Shown here: positions 1 through 16,135 of the stretch, one piece after another
Layout: each line of letters opens with the position of its first letter
Position numbering within the stretch: position 1 is the first letter of the stretch
Assembly: GCF_041296385.1 (NCBI RefSeq)
Contig: NW_027184064.1
Location: 620,001 to 684,000, forward strand
Length of the DNA stretch: 64,000 nucleotides
Reading direction: 5' to 3'
Source of the DNA: Aphelocoma coerulescens
Taxonomy: Eukaryota > Chordata > Aves > Passeriformes > Corvidae
Made by a program: the position numbers and the translations under genes
Notes under the pieces: generated by a model
Database searches by the model: none
The model's input: the letters and a program-made list of their open reading frames with translations, nothing else
Told to the model about the DNA's origin: nothing

Positions 1-3000
1 GTGTGTGCCTGTGAGTACCACTCAGGGCAGCAAGGGAGAGAGGGAGCACAGAGAGATGAAATTGCATAGTTTCAGGGTCTACAAGAAAATAAATTCAAGC
101 AAAACCAAATATTTGTACTCTTGTTCTGTTCTCAGAAGCACTGTCATGCAGGCTGCCCAGAAACTCAAAATTTGATCCTCATTCCTGATTCCTGATGCAG
201 CTTAGCTCTGCTGCTGTACTTCACTGCCTTTGAAAATGGGGTGCAGCTGTTCAGTATCCAGTGTCAAAATACTGTATTGTTTCATCCTGCTTGATGGGCT
301 TACTACAGGAGAGGAGGATTAGTAGCAGCTGGAAGTAATATGCCTCTAGTTTTTAAAACAGTTGGAAATTTTCCCCTTCATTTTGTATGTTAAATAGGTG
401 AATTCAAATCTGTCATTCTCTGTGAGCAGATTAATTCTGTAATGTGCTTGTATTCCCTCTTTCAAGAGCATGTCAAATTTTTGTGGATTTATGTCTCCCT
501 TTTTAATCTTTGTTGGTAAGAGAGGCGCATTATCTGTGGGAAGCTGGTGATGGGTGACAAAGACAAGCAGAAAAGAAAATTGATGAAATAAAGTGTTTCA
601 GGAGAGGGAAACATACAGGAAAACTTTGAAAGGGAATTAATTAACCTCTTTACTTTGTACATAGATTAAAGTTAGCATGTAATCGTTAAAATCAGTTTAA
701 AATGCTTCTCTTCTAATTCAGCACTATTTTACTGAAATGTAAATTCTTGCTGAGAAGAGCAGGATCATTAAGATCAACCCTAGCATGTACGTTAATCTAT
801 CTGGGTTTTTTTTCCATGTTTTCTTCAGAATTTACTCTGGTACCTTTTATGCTTAGGAGTAGTGTCTGTTAACAGAGAGAGCACAGCACGGGTTGAAACT
901 AGTCAGGTTTGGCTATTTGGACAGGGAAGAGGAATCTGCAGGGGGGGTCCATGCTCAATGCCTCAGTGTTTGGGAAGCTTAAAGCATTTCCTGAGTCTAA
1001 GAAGGTTGCTGTGGAAATATGCAGTTGGAAGCAGGCCAAAATGTTGCTGCTGAATTGGTGATAAAATCCTCTTCTGCAGCAGGAAAACAACAGTCCAGCT
1101 CTAATACTCCACCCTTTAACTCTGCTACTCCAAACCCATAAACTTCCAGCTGTGGAATTCTTCACATATAGTTAATTTTGAAGGCTTTTTGTGAAATAGT
1201 ATGGATTTCAGCTCTGTTTTTATACGAAGTCAGATTTCAAGAAATGTGATCACCTAATTCCATTTTCCAGTGCCTTCTGAAGCTCTTGTGTAAATAAATC
1301 CAGAGTGTCTTGTTTTAAACCCTGGCACGTTCGTTATATCTAGAATTAAGAGTTTTAAAATAGTGAGCAGAACCAAAATTTGTCTTAATTTGTCGAAGTT
1401 CAGTAAGTTGAAATACTAAAAAACAAATAATGAGATTGAGTCAAATAGTTTTCATTTTATTTGGCCCCTGGAGGCGTCCTTGAGAGGGGAGGCAAATGTA
1501 AGTCTTGGGCACCGTTATAGCCATGTGATTTTGATGTGTGAGATAACATGTTTTGTTACAAATTAGCAGAAATTATGAAGGCATCTTTAACTCCACAGGA
1601 GGAGGTATCTGTATGGGGATTTGTCTTGCTCATGAGTAAGTGTTGCATTCATCCTGTCCAACTTTTCTTGAATGTTTCTAAAATGAGCTACTTCTCCTTG
1701 ATGAAACATGACCTGCAAGTTAATAATGAAGCAAGTGAAATATGTACTGAATATGGTACCCAAGGTATTCAGAATAGTGAATGAAAAGCAGCAATTGTTG
1801 CACATTCCAAGAGTAGTAATTGGAAGGGACTGATGATTGATTTTTCTCTAAAGGCAAGATTAAATAGCACAATACAGCGTTGTGAAGTTTCCTCTCTGAT
1901 TTAGAATGAATTTTGATCAAAATGACAAGCCAGCTCAGAATTTCCCATGGAAGTTCCATGGCAGAAAGCCAGGAAGTTGTATTTTCAACACACAGAAGTG
2001 CTTTAATATGGTTTTTATGTGGTTTCTCTGTAGTAAGTATTTTGGATTTCCACAAAGAGATTTTTTTTTTCATGAGGATAGATTTTAGCCATGCAAACTA
2101 CACTTGAAATTTCCATTTTCCAAGCCCAATGAAACTGCACTGTTTCATCACTCCCTTAAAATCTGAAATAACAGATTAGGATCAGTATAGAGATCATGGT
2201 GGGGGGACATCTGAATATTTATATGTATTTATGGGTGTGTGTTTATATATAACTTGCTAGAAACTGGATTGTGGGCATTTTAGATCTCATATACAAGACC
2301 ACAGAAAGAATCACCTTCCAAATAAGAGACAAGGCATATTCTCTACAGCTGTAGGTAGAACATTAGTTCTTAATGGCACATTGTCACCCTAGGTAGCCTA
2401 TGTAGCCCACATACATTGTCTGTGAACCTGTCTACTTTGTACCAAATGTATTGAATGCATGCAAGTCCCCATGTACTCAGGAAAGCTATATAAAATAGTA
2501 CTTTGACAACATTCTCCAGAATAAACAGGATTTTAAACTAATAGCTATAAAATACCTGAAGACTTGAGCACATCTGTTGGACAGTCACAATAGCTTGTAA
2601 GAAGGAGTACAATCAATCTGTACTTAGTTGTAGATAAAAACAGTTGTTTGAATCTGTGGGAAGGGGGAGCTTTGGAATGAGTTTGATGGGAGCAAACAGT
2701 GTTACAGTATGTGCTTAAAATAGCTGGTAGGTTCACATCTTATTAGGTGTGTCTTTTTTGCTGCGTTTGCCTGAACAGTGAGTGTGTGCCATGAGACTGT
2801 GGATTTAAGCTTCTTACCAGCCAGTCCAGAGTTTTGGAGTACACAGTAGCCATATTATTCCTAACTAATGAGCATAGTTAATGAAATAAAATGTATTCAC
2901 TTTGGTGCTGGATCCTGTTGCCTAGGAAGTCACTAGCCATTCTTGACACTGCCTAAATGACAGTCACCAATGTCATCAGTAGTATCCTGGTTGCCTTCAG

Positions 3001-6000
3001 AGGAAGACCAAAACAAAAAAAAAAGGAAACAAGCCAACAAAACAGGTACAGATCACTGAAAATAGTGGAATTATTTCATGAGGCTTAGGTAGCCACTGGT
3101 GGCTGATCCAAGTTATTCTGTGAGATGTCTTTTACTAAGACAGTTACAGACATAAACGTGCACAGTTTTCCCTGGCAAAACACATCGCAGAATTTCAAGT
3201 GTTAGACCCAGAATTTTTTAAAGAACTTTGGTGGTTGGTACATTATTTAAGAAGAGCAAGAGGTGCCAAGCTGGCCCAAAGATATGTCAGCCACTTGTTC
3301 TTCTGTCATAGACATGTCAGAGCTGAGGCCTTGGAAACTTAATTTAGCTGATAATAGAACCACTTTGATTTATAATTTAGTCTGAAGTTTCCTGCCTAGG
3401 GTCGAAGTAATAGACAGCTGTGGATATAATGGCATCAGACACAGGGTCTGGGTGCATCTCCTCAGCCTGTGGTGCCTTTCCCTATCTCTGTGCTTGACCT
3501 AGACCATTTCTTGTGGCCCCTCTGTTCTGCCATCATAGGAGTTCATACCACTACTTCGTGTATTACATTTGGGTGTGAATCCTGCTGAAAGTGTTACCAA
3601 AAATCAGTAAAAATAAAAACTCCTTAACACTAGCATAGCATTAAGAAGCAAGCATTCTTTATTCAGCCAGATGCATGAGGGGATATCTCCTCCTAAATTG
3701 TGCATGCTGAGTACTGTTTAGATACTATATTTTACATACATATTCATAGGTTTTCCTAGAAGAAACATATATATGATAGTGATTTCCTTGAAATGTCGTA
3801 ACTGGGCTTGTTGCTTTCCAGTTCTTCTTCCTACAGAATAAGCATTTTGCAATTCCGTAGGCCAGTGGTTTTTGAAGAATGAGCATTGTATTAACCCACC
3901 AGTTGAAAACAATTTTTAATCTGGCAACGGAAGTACTTCTTCAAAAAGTGGCTGTATGTGTGGGGCTTTTAAGTAGAATCAGTTCACTCAATAATGACAT
4001 TTAAAAGAAAATGGGTATGAAGTACAACGCAGAGGGTGGGACTTGAGGTGAACTGCTTTTGCTGATGCAGAAATTTGTCAAAACTCTGCAAGAAGTAAGT
4101 CTACTGCTTTCTGCATCAAGAAGAAAATTATCAAATAATTTTTTAAGTTTGTTTTTGCAGTCTAGGTTATATTCAACTGTAGAACATGGTCCTCATTTAT
4201 GGTGTATGCCACACTGGGGTATGCAAAGCCCAGTGAAGAGCTGTCATTGTTCATCACCAAATCTAGCAGTTTTGCCTCCAGCCACAGCCCTGAAGCCATG
4301 AGGCAGAAGTGCTGCGAAGTAATTGGGCAAGTTGAAGGTCTGACCTGATCCAGTGTAGCTGAGACTTCCAGAAGGGAAGAAGAGCTGGTTTAGTTCGTGT
4401 CAGATGTTCAAGAGATACCACCACCTTTTGGGGATTTTTGATCCATGTGGAAATGACCCAGCTGGGGCTGGGCATGTTTCCTAAAGGTCACAAAAAAGAC
4501 ATTTTTGGCAATAAAAAGTCTATGTGGTAAGTCTTCTAATCCATTTCAACTTCTACATCACGGGATCTTGGGTACATATGTATCTCAGGACTCAGCATTC
4601 CATTCAGGGAATCCTGTTCTTTCCATAGATGCCTACATACACCCTGGGAGCTTGTGTGTAGTGCAATAATGCCCTGCTGACCAGGAAAGCCTTGTGTGCC
4701 TGTGCCAGGTGATACAGTGCTTCACAAGGACATCTTAGCTCTGGATCACCTGTTGTTGAAGCAATGTCACAAGCTTTTAGGCCATGTGAGATCACCAGCA
4801 GGGCTGAAGCGTGCATATGGATGGTTTTAAAACCAAAACACTGAAACTCCCTAGGATTGTATTCCTACACACAGTGAGTTTCTAGTGGATTTTTGGGGTG
4901 TTTTTCCTGCTTGAGAAAAAGCCTGCCCCTCTAAGGAAACACCTTGCATTAAATATTCTTTAATTGTCCTAAACTTGAATTATGGATTTCTGCTGCCATC
5001 ACAGGAAGCTTTCTTGGTCAGACATGCTGGAGGAACACATTTCCATTTCTCCTTTATAGTGATATGTTTGGGACATTTCTCAGTGTTAGAAAAGGCACTG
5101 AAAGTGGACTGCCAATGTACCCAAGTGACTACTGCTGCTGTCAGTGGTATTTGTTAGGTATTTTCAATATTGTTGTCCTATTAACAAGTCTACTTGTAAA
5201 GTCTCATTCACACATTCCAGTGAATACACATACGCTATGGGAAAACAAAAATTATTCCCTTCTGGTTTTAGACATGATACTTAACATGGAATATCTCTTA
5301 AAAAAAAATTAAAATAAAACCTTTTCTGTCTAGTCTACCCTAGTCTGTTACCTTGATGTGTCTTGGGGGCAAGAAAAGTTGAATTATCAGGAAAGTTAGC
5401 TAAATTTTCTGTCTTCAAAATTTTCTTGTTGTTAAACTTTCTGGTCTCCTAGCATTCATTTCGATAAAGCTTTACAGTTGACATTTCAGTTGTTTCACCG
5501 TTACCACAAAGTTGTGAGGATTACTCACTTTCCAGTATCTGTCCACAGTTTCTTGCAATTCATCTGAGAGTATTTGGCTTTGGGGACTTGGAGTTATTTT
5601 CCTCATATATGAATTTTCAGCAATGGGGACATTAAGTTTAATTCTTTGGCAGGAAATGGCTTCACATTTCTCTGTTTCTGTCTGACATATCTTCTCCAAA
5701 TAACCTTTGGTTTACTTTCCTCTGACATTTTTTAATCTGTTCCTTCTCTTATACTGAAGAGATTCTGAAATCTTTGGACTCCATATCTTAGTATTCATCT
5801 CTCGTGTAAATGTTAAATCAGTTTAGGCTCTATATTTGTCCATGAATCTAAGCCTTCTTAAAACTTACCTTCGCCCACAGTTCTTTCTGCTTTGGAAAGC
5901 TGTGCACAGAGCTTCTGACACTTATTTTATCACTTCCACACCTTCTTCCCTGTGTCACTGTCAGTGCCTAGACAAGCTGCTCATTCTTTAATCTGCTTCA

Positions 6001-6832
6001 CAGTAAGGTCACCTTTCTATTCCTTCTCACTGCTCAGCAGCTTTAGATAGGATGCACAAGCACAGCTCCACAAGCGAAAATGGAGGGAAGGTGAGTGCAT
6101 TTCCAGTATCCATCATAATCTCAGAGTTAAAAATGGATATCTTAGCTGGATGCTGGAGAACACTTCCTGTTTTGGCAGTGTATTATTGTGCAGAGCAGGA
6201 AAGTACACAAGAATACGTCTTAGCCTTCAGTGCTCTGCCATCACTATGTATATTTTCAAGTTCCCTTCAGCTGCTGATCTTTTCTTTGTATTCAATTATG
6301 TGTCTGAAGGTGCATATCTAGTAGGTTTTACTAATTAAAATTACTTGCAATAGACTTAACATTTTTACAAAATCTGGCATCTAAGCTGAGAAACTTCAGA
6401 AGACTGGGCACATGTCTCTTTTTTCTTATGGGTTTTTAGTCAGTTACATGTTCTGCATGTGTATATTCTGTACCTCAGCTCAGTGGTTCTTTTCCTCTTT
6501 GTTTTCTCCTCTGGTCGAGTAGCAGTAGTGGCAGGGCAGGAATATTGTGAATTTTTTTTTTCCTTAAGTTTTGCAGTCAAGTCTGAGGATTGATTATTCA
6601 TAGAAACATAGAAAATCTGAACACTCTCCTCAGGAACATTGCCTACTGCCTACAGCTACTATTTAATGGTGCATCCTGATGGTGTTCAGTTGAGTGGATG
6701 TTCCTTATAGAAGTCAGACCTGCCTTCAGAAGATAGCACCAAAGGCTTTTGGCTTGGGATACGTCTCCAGCTCAAGAAATGAAAATGTGTCTTTCTCAAC
6801 TGATGGTTTTTTCTTCTTTTTCTTCCCTGTAG
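1..6832 (+). other. APP: APP intron 11 (3' part, no exon seen)
   Basis: This non-coding stretch lies upstream of the first recognisable APP exon and ends in a pyrimidine-rich tract and AG acceptor at 6831-6832. I searched for the preceding exon, whose protein should end just before the PRHVFN segment, and found none, so the stretch is taken as the end of intron 11. It is AT-rich, without recognisable repeats, RNA genes or long open frames. Short open frames of 60-117 codons occur on both strands but show no family resemblance and are treated as chance. Confidence 0.75.
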
Positions 6833-9047
<2,215 letters not shown>

Positions 9048-9147
9048 GTTATGACACATCTACGTGTGATATATGAACGCATGAACCAGTCTCTCTCCTT
9101 CCTCTATAATGTGCCTGCTGTGGCAGAGGAGATCCAGGATGAAGTTG
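9048..9147 (+). CDS. APP: APP exon 13 (end of E2 domain)
   Basis: Coding exon of 100 nt, starting in phase 0 and ending one nucleotide into a codon. It encodes [20 protein letters not shown] followed by [13 protein letters not shown] plus the first base of an Asp codon, equivalent to APP770 residues 530-563. It continues the E2 helical bundle. Compared with human I note one change, L to F in the SLSxLYN stretch. The donor GTATGC follows at 9148, and the next exon begins AT, completing GAT (Asp). The open frame runs about 41 codons past the donor, but that part is intron, not protein. Confidence 0.97.
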
Positions 9148-12100
9148 GTATGCAAACTACTAATGTAGAAAAAGACATATATTTCTGTGATGAGAAATTA
9201 TCACCAAAAGCAAAATTACATCATCTCACTTTTCCTATTGATACACTACCTCAGCTGAAAATAGAAGAGTAAACCTGCCAATGTTCCTAAATTTTGAATT
9301 AACTTATAATGAACCCTTGGAAGACAAATCCTGTATAACCCATGCAGTGGCATCATCATATTGTTGTCTTCCCTGAAATATGTTAATTGACATTTGGAGC
9401 CTTCCATGCTATAGGGATGCAGCAATTGACAATGAGATTTAGCAAATCCTGTCCTTTGGATATTTAATTTACATGGTAAGTATTTACATGATATAGACAG
9501 TTTGGAAATCCCTCAGCTAAAAAATTGGTTGCAGAACCAGGCATCTGAGAAAAGTGTAGGTATCAACTTGGCAGTATCCTAGTGGTCACACACTTAGTTC
9601 TTGGTTAGTTATCAAATTGATATCTCTGCTCCTCCCATTTTTTCCAGCATACAAGCTGGACCGTGGATGAATCAGGTAGCAACAGTCTCATGTTTGCCTC
9701 TTTCCTGAGAGCTGTAATGGTTTCCTGATAGCTGTGAGGGGGACTGGCCTTTCCTTCCATCCAGATTCCTGCGCTTGGCTATGGCATTGCGGCAGCACAG
9801 AGATCTCCAGCACAGCACTCAGACTCTGCTGTGTGCTGCTATTCCAGCAAGGCAACTGCACTCAGTTTTGGACATCAGGTTGCTAATGTGTGTCTTCAGG
9901 AAAAGTAACGCATGGTTAAATGTAAAGGCCAGAGATGGGACAGTTGTTTTTGGAGCAGCTTTTTTCAAAAGTTGTAATACTCTGCCAAATGGCAGTTAAT
10001 GTATTAGTTTCACTAATAGCCAGCTAAATAAGTCACTGTTTTCTTCAAAACACAAGGGAGGGAGGCATGCCACTGCAATAAGGATTAGGATGCATTTAGG
10101 ACACAGGGGGGCATGGACAAGGAGTAGTGGTGGATTCATTTGCCCGAAGTATAAGTTACAATGGAGATGTGCTTCTGCTTGAGAGGGCTGGAGATGAGAT
10201 CAAGAAATTGTGGAAGGGATTGGGAGGCAGCCAGAAAATAACTGGTTAGTAATTGTCCTTAACCATGTGTTTCAATGCTCCACAATTATAAGCACAATCA
10301 ACAGTCTCAGTCTGTGGGTGTAGAGTCATTCAGGGAGGAACAACATCTTATTGATAATTTGAAAGCATATCATTTCTGTAGAAAGATGTCAATACTGTCA
10401 GGTCCTTGAGATGCTCAGTTAGTTTTCTTTATGCACTGCTATCATTCTCTTGGGGTTTTTGCATCAAATTTAAATTTCTTCTCTTCTTAGTAATGTTAAT
10501 GCTTGTTGCTGAGGACATTCTTGTAAATTTGTTCTCCTTTCTAAGTACTAAAATGGAACAAGAATTTCAGAATCATCTTTGATGTGACATAAGACCAAAA
10601 GTCTATTAACTGCTGCATGGTTTACAAAACTCTGACTCCTAATCTCAAATGTAGTAGTAATTTTTAGGGGGCAAAAAGAGACTAAAATTGGTAATGTATT
10701 ATTTCCTGGTAAGTTGAGAGCAGCTAAGAAATCACAAAGAAAATGTCTGTCACAGTGTCTTGAGTCATTTTTCCTTACCTTGATTTTTTTTTTTTTTTTG
10801 TGATTTAGGTTGTGCTAAAAACTCTTCAAAGCATTGCAAAGTTTAAAGCAATTAAAACAAAGTTCTCATAACTGGGAGTTACTAAGCAGCACAAATTAAA
10901 TACTATCTTTTCTGGGTAAAATATCAGATCTAGATAAAATAGTTTTCCATAATGAAGTGTCTTTCAGTATCAACATGCTTCTTGTTGCTAATATTGTCTC
11001 TATACTTGGTTTTACATGTTGGTTTTAATGAAAGTTTGTGGAGGTCATTCCCATCTGTTCAAGGAGACAGTATGCTTTGAGCACTGATCAGCCTGTTTCA
11101 AATTCTGTTCTGAAATTACTGGATTTCTTAGTCTCTGTACTCTTCCTAAACCCATGGAAAAGGACATCTATTACAACTACAGAATCTGTGGAGAAGTAAA
11201 CTTCTAGTAAAACTTCACTTTGTAGCATTCCCAAGAAGTACTACAACCCTCATTAAAAAGACAAATGTTTCATTAAATACCTTTTGTTGGAACCGTTGAC
11301 TTAGGAAGTCTGAGTCAGTAGAAAATTTGAAAAATAAACAAGCTAAGAACATCTCACACACAGAATGTCTGAATAATAAATTACATATAAGGAGATATGG
11401 TTGAAAATAGTTTTACTTGATTTTCTTTGTTCATTATAGTTTTAGTTTCTAGTTCCACTCTGCTGCAGAGTTCTTAATGTACAGTTTTTACCTTGAGGAA
11501 TGGATAATCTTTGCTTTAGACAACAGAGCTCTGATAAAGGTAGTTTTTTTCCCAAAATCAAACAAGTAGCTCTATGAGCAGCAATATAAACGAGATCTAG
11601 AGTGCTGTGAATTTGTACCATGGGTTTAATTCTTCTTATGTCTAATATTGTGCTGTTTTTCACTCAATTTTTCTCATTGCTAGAAATATTATGACCTATT
11701 TTTTCACAGTTGATCAGATAAATCAGTCTAGCATTTGGACATTTGAAGTTTCTTTAAAATGCAGACTTATGTTTGAAGTTCCTACCTTAAAAGGCAGGCT
11801 TACAGCCATTGTTTTAGTGTGCGGAATCAAAAAAAAAAATCCAGTTTTTATGCTTAAAACGGGCTTTTATGCCTTTTAAGAGCAGCCTTTTCTTGTTATT
11901 TTCGTAAGTCCAACAAAGATGGTGTCAGGAATGTAGGGTAAAATTTAAGAGTTCTAGTCCTTACCTGCAGGTATCCATCACCAGCTGATGTCCACTGGCT
12001 TTAACAATGGGTGTCACAGGAGCATATAGATAGTTGGAAGACTCACAGCACTCCAGAGGGTAGAAAACAGCACTTAATTGAAGTGAGGGCTTTCTTCCTA

Positions 12101-15100
12101 AGCATTTGACCAATTCGTGATGTGCAAATGCCCCATTAGGGTTTCAGGCATCGTAATGTAGCAGCAAATTCCAGATGTGTGAGGAAGGATATTGCTGGCT
12201 GTCTCTTGTTCATGTTGGGGCAGGGGAAAAAGAGCCAGTTTGAGAGTTTCTGAAAGAGGTCACCTGACCGTGGCTGTTCTGACAAAGCTTGGAAAGAATA
12301 GGCAGGTCATTTGGGTAGGAGACTCTTTGGCATTCTGTCTGCAAATGATTTATCAAGGGGCCGTGATGCAAATGTGCTAAAAACCAGGTCACTCTTGGCA
12401 ATTGATGCAGTTCTTGGCGATTGATGGAGTTTCTTATGAGCAGGAGTATGCCCCATGAATAGGAGAGTGGCACAAAAAAAATCTGAGAAGATAATTTGCC
12501 CTCCTAGGTATTTGTACTCACCTTTTCCCTCTGATAAATCTCATATACTATTTAATATGTATGGAAACCCAGAAAAAGCAATAGCAGACTTTAAGAGAAA
12601 TTAGCAGTTCCTTTGAGCACATCCTGCTTTAAATCCTTATTTGATTAGATTGCTTATCCATGTATATAAAAGGCAATTTATTGCAGATAGTGGCACAGCA
12701 GGCACAGCTTCTGAATCAGAAACTATGTCAGAGGTTTGTGGATCAGTCACATGGGCAGGCAGTGATCTGAATTTTTAATTCTGTCTTTGCTACTTGTTTC
12801 CAAACTGATGTTCTCAGCTTCAGCTTTTCTAGCCCGCCACTGAGGAAATATTAAGCATTGTAGTAATACCATAGCAGTATTGTACCTAAGCTCAGAAGCA
12901 TTCAGTTATGAGCAATAAGTAAAAGAATATTATTTCATCTGACCCCTGACAAATAAAATCAAACTATTGTTATGTTATTACTCAGTTCCACTCAGCCTGT
13001 CCTGTTCTTCTGCAGCATATTCCGGATGCCACACCTACATTACGTGCCTAGAAGAGAAGGCAAACCCAGGCTGACCCCAGATCAGTGCCTGCTTTCACAT
13101 GCATGTAGTGTGCTGTGTGTCATGTGCTATTTTAAGCATTTGTGTGCTCCAGCTTAGCATGACAAAATTTGAAACAAGAGACATTTGCCTCTTGACATTT
13201 GCCTTGCAACTTCCTTTGAATATTTTTTTAAGTGTTTTTAGAAGCAGGACAAGCTGCAGACTTAAGATGTCTGACAACTTCCTTTCTTTTAACACTTCCT
13301 CTTTAATCATCAGGCCCAATACCTGTCTTGAGGGCAAAGTTAGCGCTACCTCAGCTGGTTCTGGCCTTTCAGCATTTATTAAACTAAATTTTGATTCCTT
13401 GTTTATAGCTTGTAATTTTGACCTGTAGTCAATCCACAGCCTTGCTGCATTTCTTGCCATGAGTTGAATTAGGATGCTGTTCCAAATCATTCTGTGGTAT
13501 CCTTCTTAAGAGGTTTAAGGGCATTAATTTCTTGCCGCGGGCTGACAGTTCAAAACCACAACCAGGGTGGCTTGGGAACTGATACTGCAAAACCAAAACA
13601 TGCTCCTGAAGGCTTTGCAAAAGGAAATTCTGTGTCTTGTTTGGTGCCATTTGTTTTGTGATTGTTTTCTTCATCCTCTCCCTTAAAATGCTATGTTTTG
13701 AAAACATAATTAGTAATGTCTTTCAGACTGCAATGGGACTTCTCAGTGTCTTGTTTTTCTGTAACTCTTCCTTGTCCTTCTGTCTTAAAATTACCTGATG
13801 GGAAGAATTCCACCTTCAAAAATGTTTAATATTTTGAAGCAATACTTAGGATTTCTGAACCTTTATTTGAAATTGGGATGCCATATCAAGGTATCAGAAT
13901 AATAAAGGGAAGTTGACATACATTGACTGTGTCAAAAGCTTGTTTAAAGGTTTCCAAGGGTCTTGTAATGGGATCATTCAGAATGGTGTAGTTCATACCA
14001 ACTAAGAACGGTGATTACCTTGTAACTCAATTTGAGTGCGTTAGACTAGAAAATTCTTAAAATTGCTTTTTGTTTGTGGAGGTGGCAGTTCTAGGCTGCT
14101 TAATAGGAACCAGTTCTAGCCTTTCTCTAAAACTAGAGGCAATACTGGTAGCATCTGATTGATGCTATAATGGCATGCATCAGAGTCCTTATAATGCCTT
14201 AATTTTTTTTCTGGTAAAGTAAAAGAGTGTTGTTGAGGTGAATGAATTAGCACTCCAGGATTTATCTGCACTGGGACAGACCATGTTCAGTGAACTGGCA
14301 TAGAGAAAGATAAGGAATGATGTTGCTCATCCTCAGGGCAGTTGGGTTTTGCACCAGTTGATGAATGTGCTTCATCCAGACAATGTAAATAGAGTGAGCA
14401 GTTGCAGTACTAGCAAAAACCCATATCTGAGGAAAGCTGGACAATTCCTCTTCAGTTTTATACTTTCTGCCATGCTGGAGATCAATGAAATTGTCATTTC
14501 TAAATTGCCCCAGGCACTTGACTAGTACTGTGTAGGCGAGTGTTCAGTTCTGGATGCAAGGAAGCATCATCTTTGCCAAAGCAGAAGTATTGAATTTCCA
14601 CCCTCATCTCTTTAAAACCAGCACATTTTTCTGTGACAGCAGGTCTTCTCTTGAGATTTGTTGGATAGCTACACCACACCAAAATTTCTCAGTAAACTTT
14701 AAACAGAGTTTCTGGAAGTAGGACAGTTGTATGTAGGTCTTACCAAAGGTTCTGTAAAACCTGCTGTCTAGTTTTAAAGAGCATGTTTGGTGTGTCTGTG
14801 CTGTATCATACAAGCCCACATTCCTGCCCTTCTGCTCTGCCCATTGTGCCGATACGTATAATGCAACTGGAACAAGCAGTCAAAAGCAGCCTTCAGAAAA
14901 TGTGTATTTGCATAGGTACCCTGAAGTGACTTCCAGCACTAACTGTGCCTGTGCTTTCTCCCCATAATTGATTTGACATATTTATGTGTATCCAGTAAAC
15001 TTAGCTTTTCAAAGAAAATTTTGAATTTTCTGTGAAGTGGTTATATACCTTTAATATTCTCCCTTGGAGGCCTATGGCATTCAGTTGAAAAGATGACTTG

Positions 15101-15519
15101 TTAGGATTCTATATTGCTGCATCAGTGGTTAAAAACAGCTGAGTTCTTCCACAAAAGCAAATGAATTCTGTGTTAAACTTTCCACAGCAACATTGAGATA
15201 GATTTTGTATGCTTAAATATTGACATATGGCCCAGGTGGAGTGCCTGATGAGCAAATAAGACCTTTTCCGCCCAAGGACTTTTTTTAAAAAGCATTTGAC
15301 TAATTCATATACATATGTATACACACTCTTAAGCTTTTTTTTTTCGAAGTGTTGTTTTTTTGTTTAATCATCAGAAGCCTATGGTCTTTACTAAGCTATC
15401 CATTTTGCCACTTTATTATCTCTATAAAATATTCTTACAATTATTTAAAGACCATAAATAATAAGATGCCATTTGTTGGAGTAAGGTGATGTATGACATT
15501 TGTGTAGGGAATCAGCCAA

Positions 15520-15660
15520 TGTCACAGAAGCACAGAATGGCTGAGGTTGGATGGAACCTCTGGAAGATGGAGGACATCTGGTCCATTCCCTCTGCTAAAG
15601 CAAGGCCACCCAGACCCAATTGCCAGTGCTTGGTCACCCTCACAGTGAGAGTGTTTTTTA
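15520..15660 (-). repeat. CR1 LINE 3'-end fragment
   Basis: The plus strand reads CACAGAATGGCTGAGGTTGG then GGAACCTCTGGAAGATGGAGG and a TGGTCCA..CCTCTGCT stretch. This is the reverse complement of the conserved 3' end of avian CR1 non-LTR retrotransposons, diverged and truncated. It carries no coding capacity. It sits about 60 bp from the large pentamer array. Confidence 0.8.
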
Positions 15661-15722
15661 TGTTTATGTTTAAGAGACTCAGCTCTGTCTGCTAGTAAAA
15701 TAGGTCCTTTGCTTCAGCGCAG

Positions 15723-16135
15723 GAGAGAGGAGAGGAGAGGAGAGGAGAGGAGAGGAGAGGAGAGGAGAGGAGAGGAGAGGAGAGGAGAGGAGAGGAGAGG
15801 AGAGGAGAGGAGAGGAGAGGAGAGGAGAGGAGAGGAGAGGAGAGGAGAGGAGAGGAGAGGAGAGGAGAGGAGAGGAGAGGAGAGGAGAGGAGAGGAGAGG
15901 AGAGGAGAGGAGAGGAGAGGAGAGGAGAGGAGAGGAGAGGAGAGGAGAGGAGAGGAGAGGAGAGGAGAGGAGAGGAGAGGAGAGGAGAGGAGAGGAGAGG
16001 AGAGGAGAGGAGAGGGGAGGGGAGGGGAGGGGAGGGGAGGGGAGGGGAGGGGAGGGGAGGGGAGGGGAGGGGAGGGGAGGAATGGGGAGGAATGGGGAGG
16101 AATGGGGAGGGGAGGAGTGGGGAGGGGAGGGGAGG
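15723..16135. repeat. Pentanucleotide array (AGAGG)n then (AGGGG)n
   Basis: This is an essentially pure purine array of about 410 bp. Some 57 near-perfect AGAGG units run from about 15725 to 16013, the unit then switches to AGGGG to about 16080, and the array ends with three AATGGGGAGG decamers and AGGAGTGG/AGGGG variants. The plus strand is all purine and the minus strand all pyrimidine. Long open frames on both strands here are repeat artefacts. The perfection of the 5' part suggests recent expansion and likely length polymorphism. Assembly of such a tract may be inexact. Confidence 0.98.

Noticed and set aside
6600..6660. CATAGAAACATAGAAAATCTGA, resembling CR1 3' terminal repeats
   Set aside because: The following sequence does not match CR1; the similarity is too short.
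9148..9272. Open frame continuing 41 codons past exon 13
   Set aside because: The exon has a proper GTATGC donor and the next exon joins in frame; the extension has no APP similarity. It would matter only if the intron were retained.
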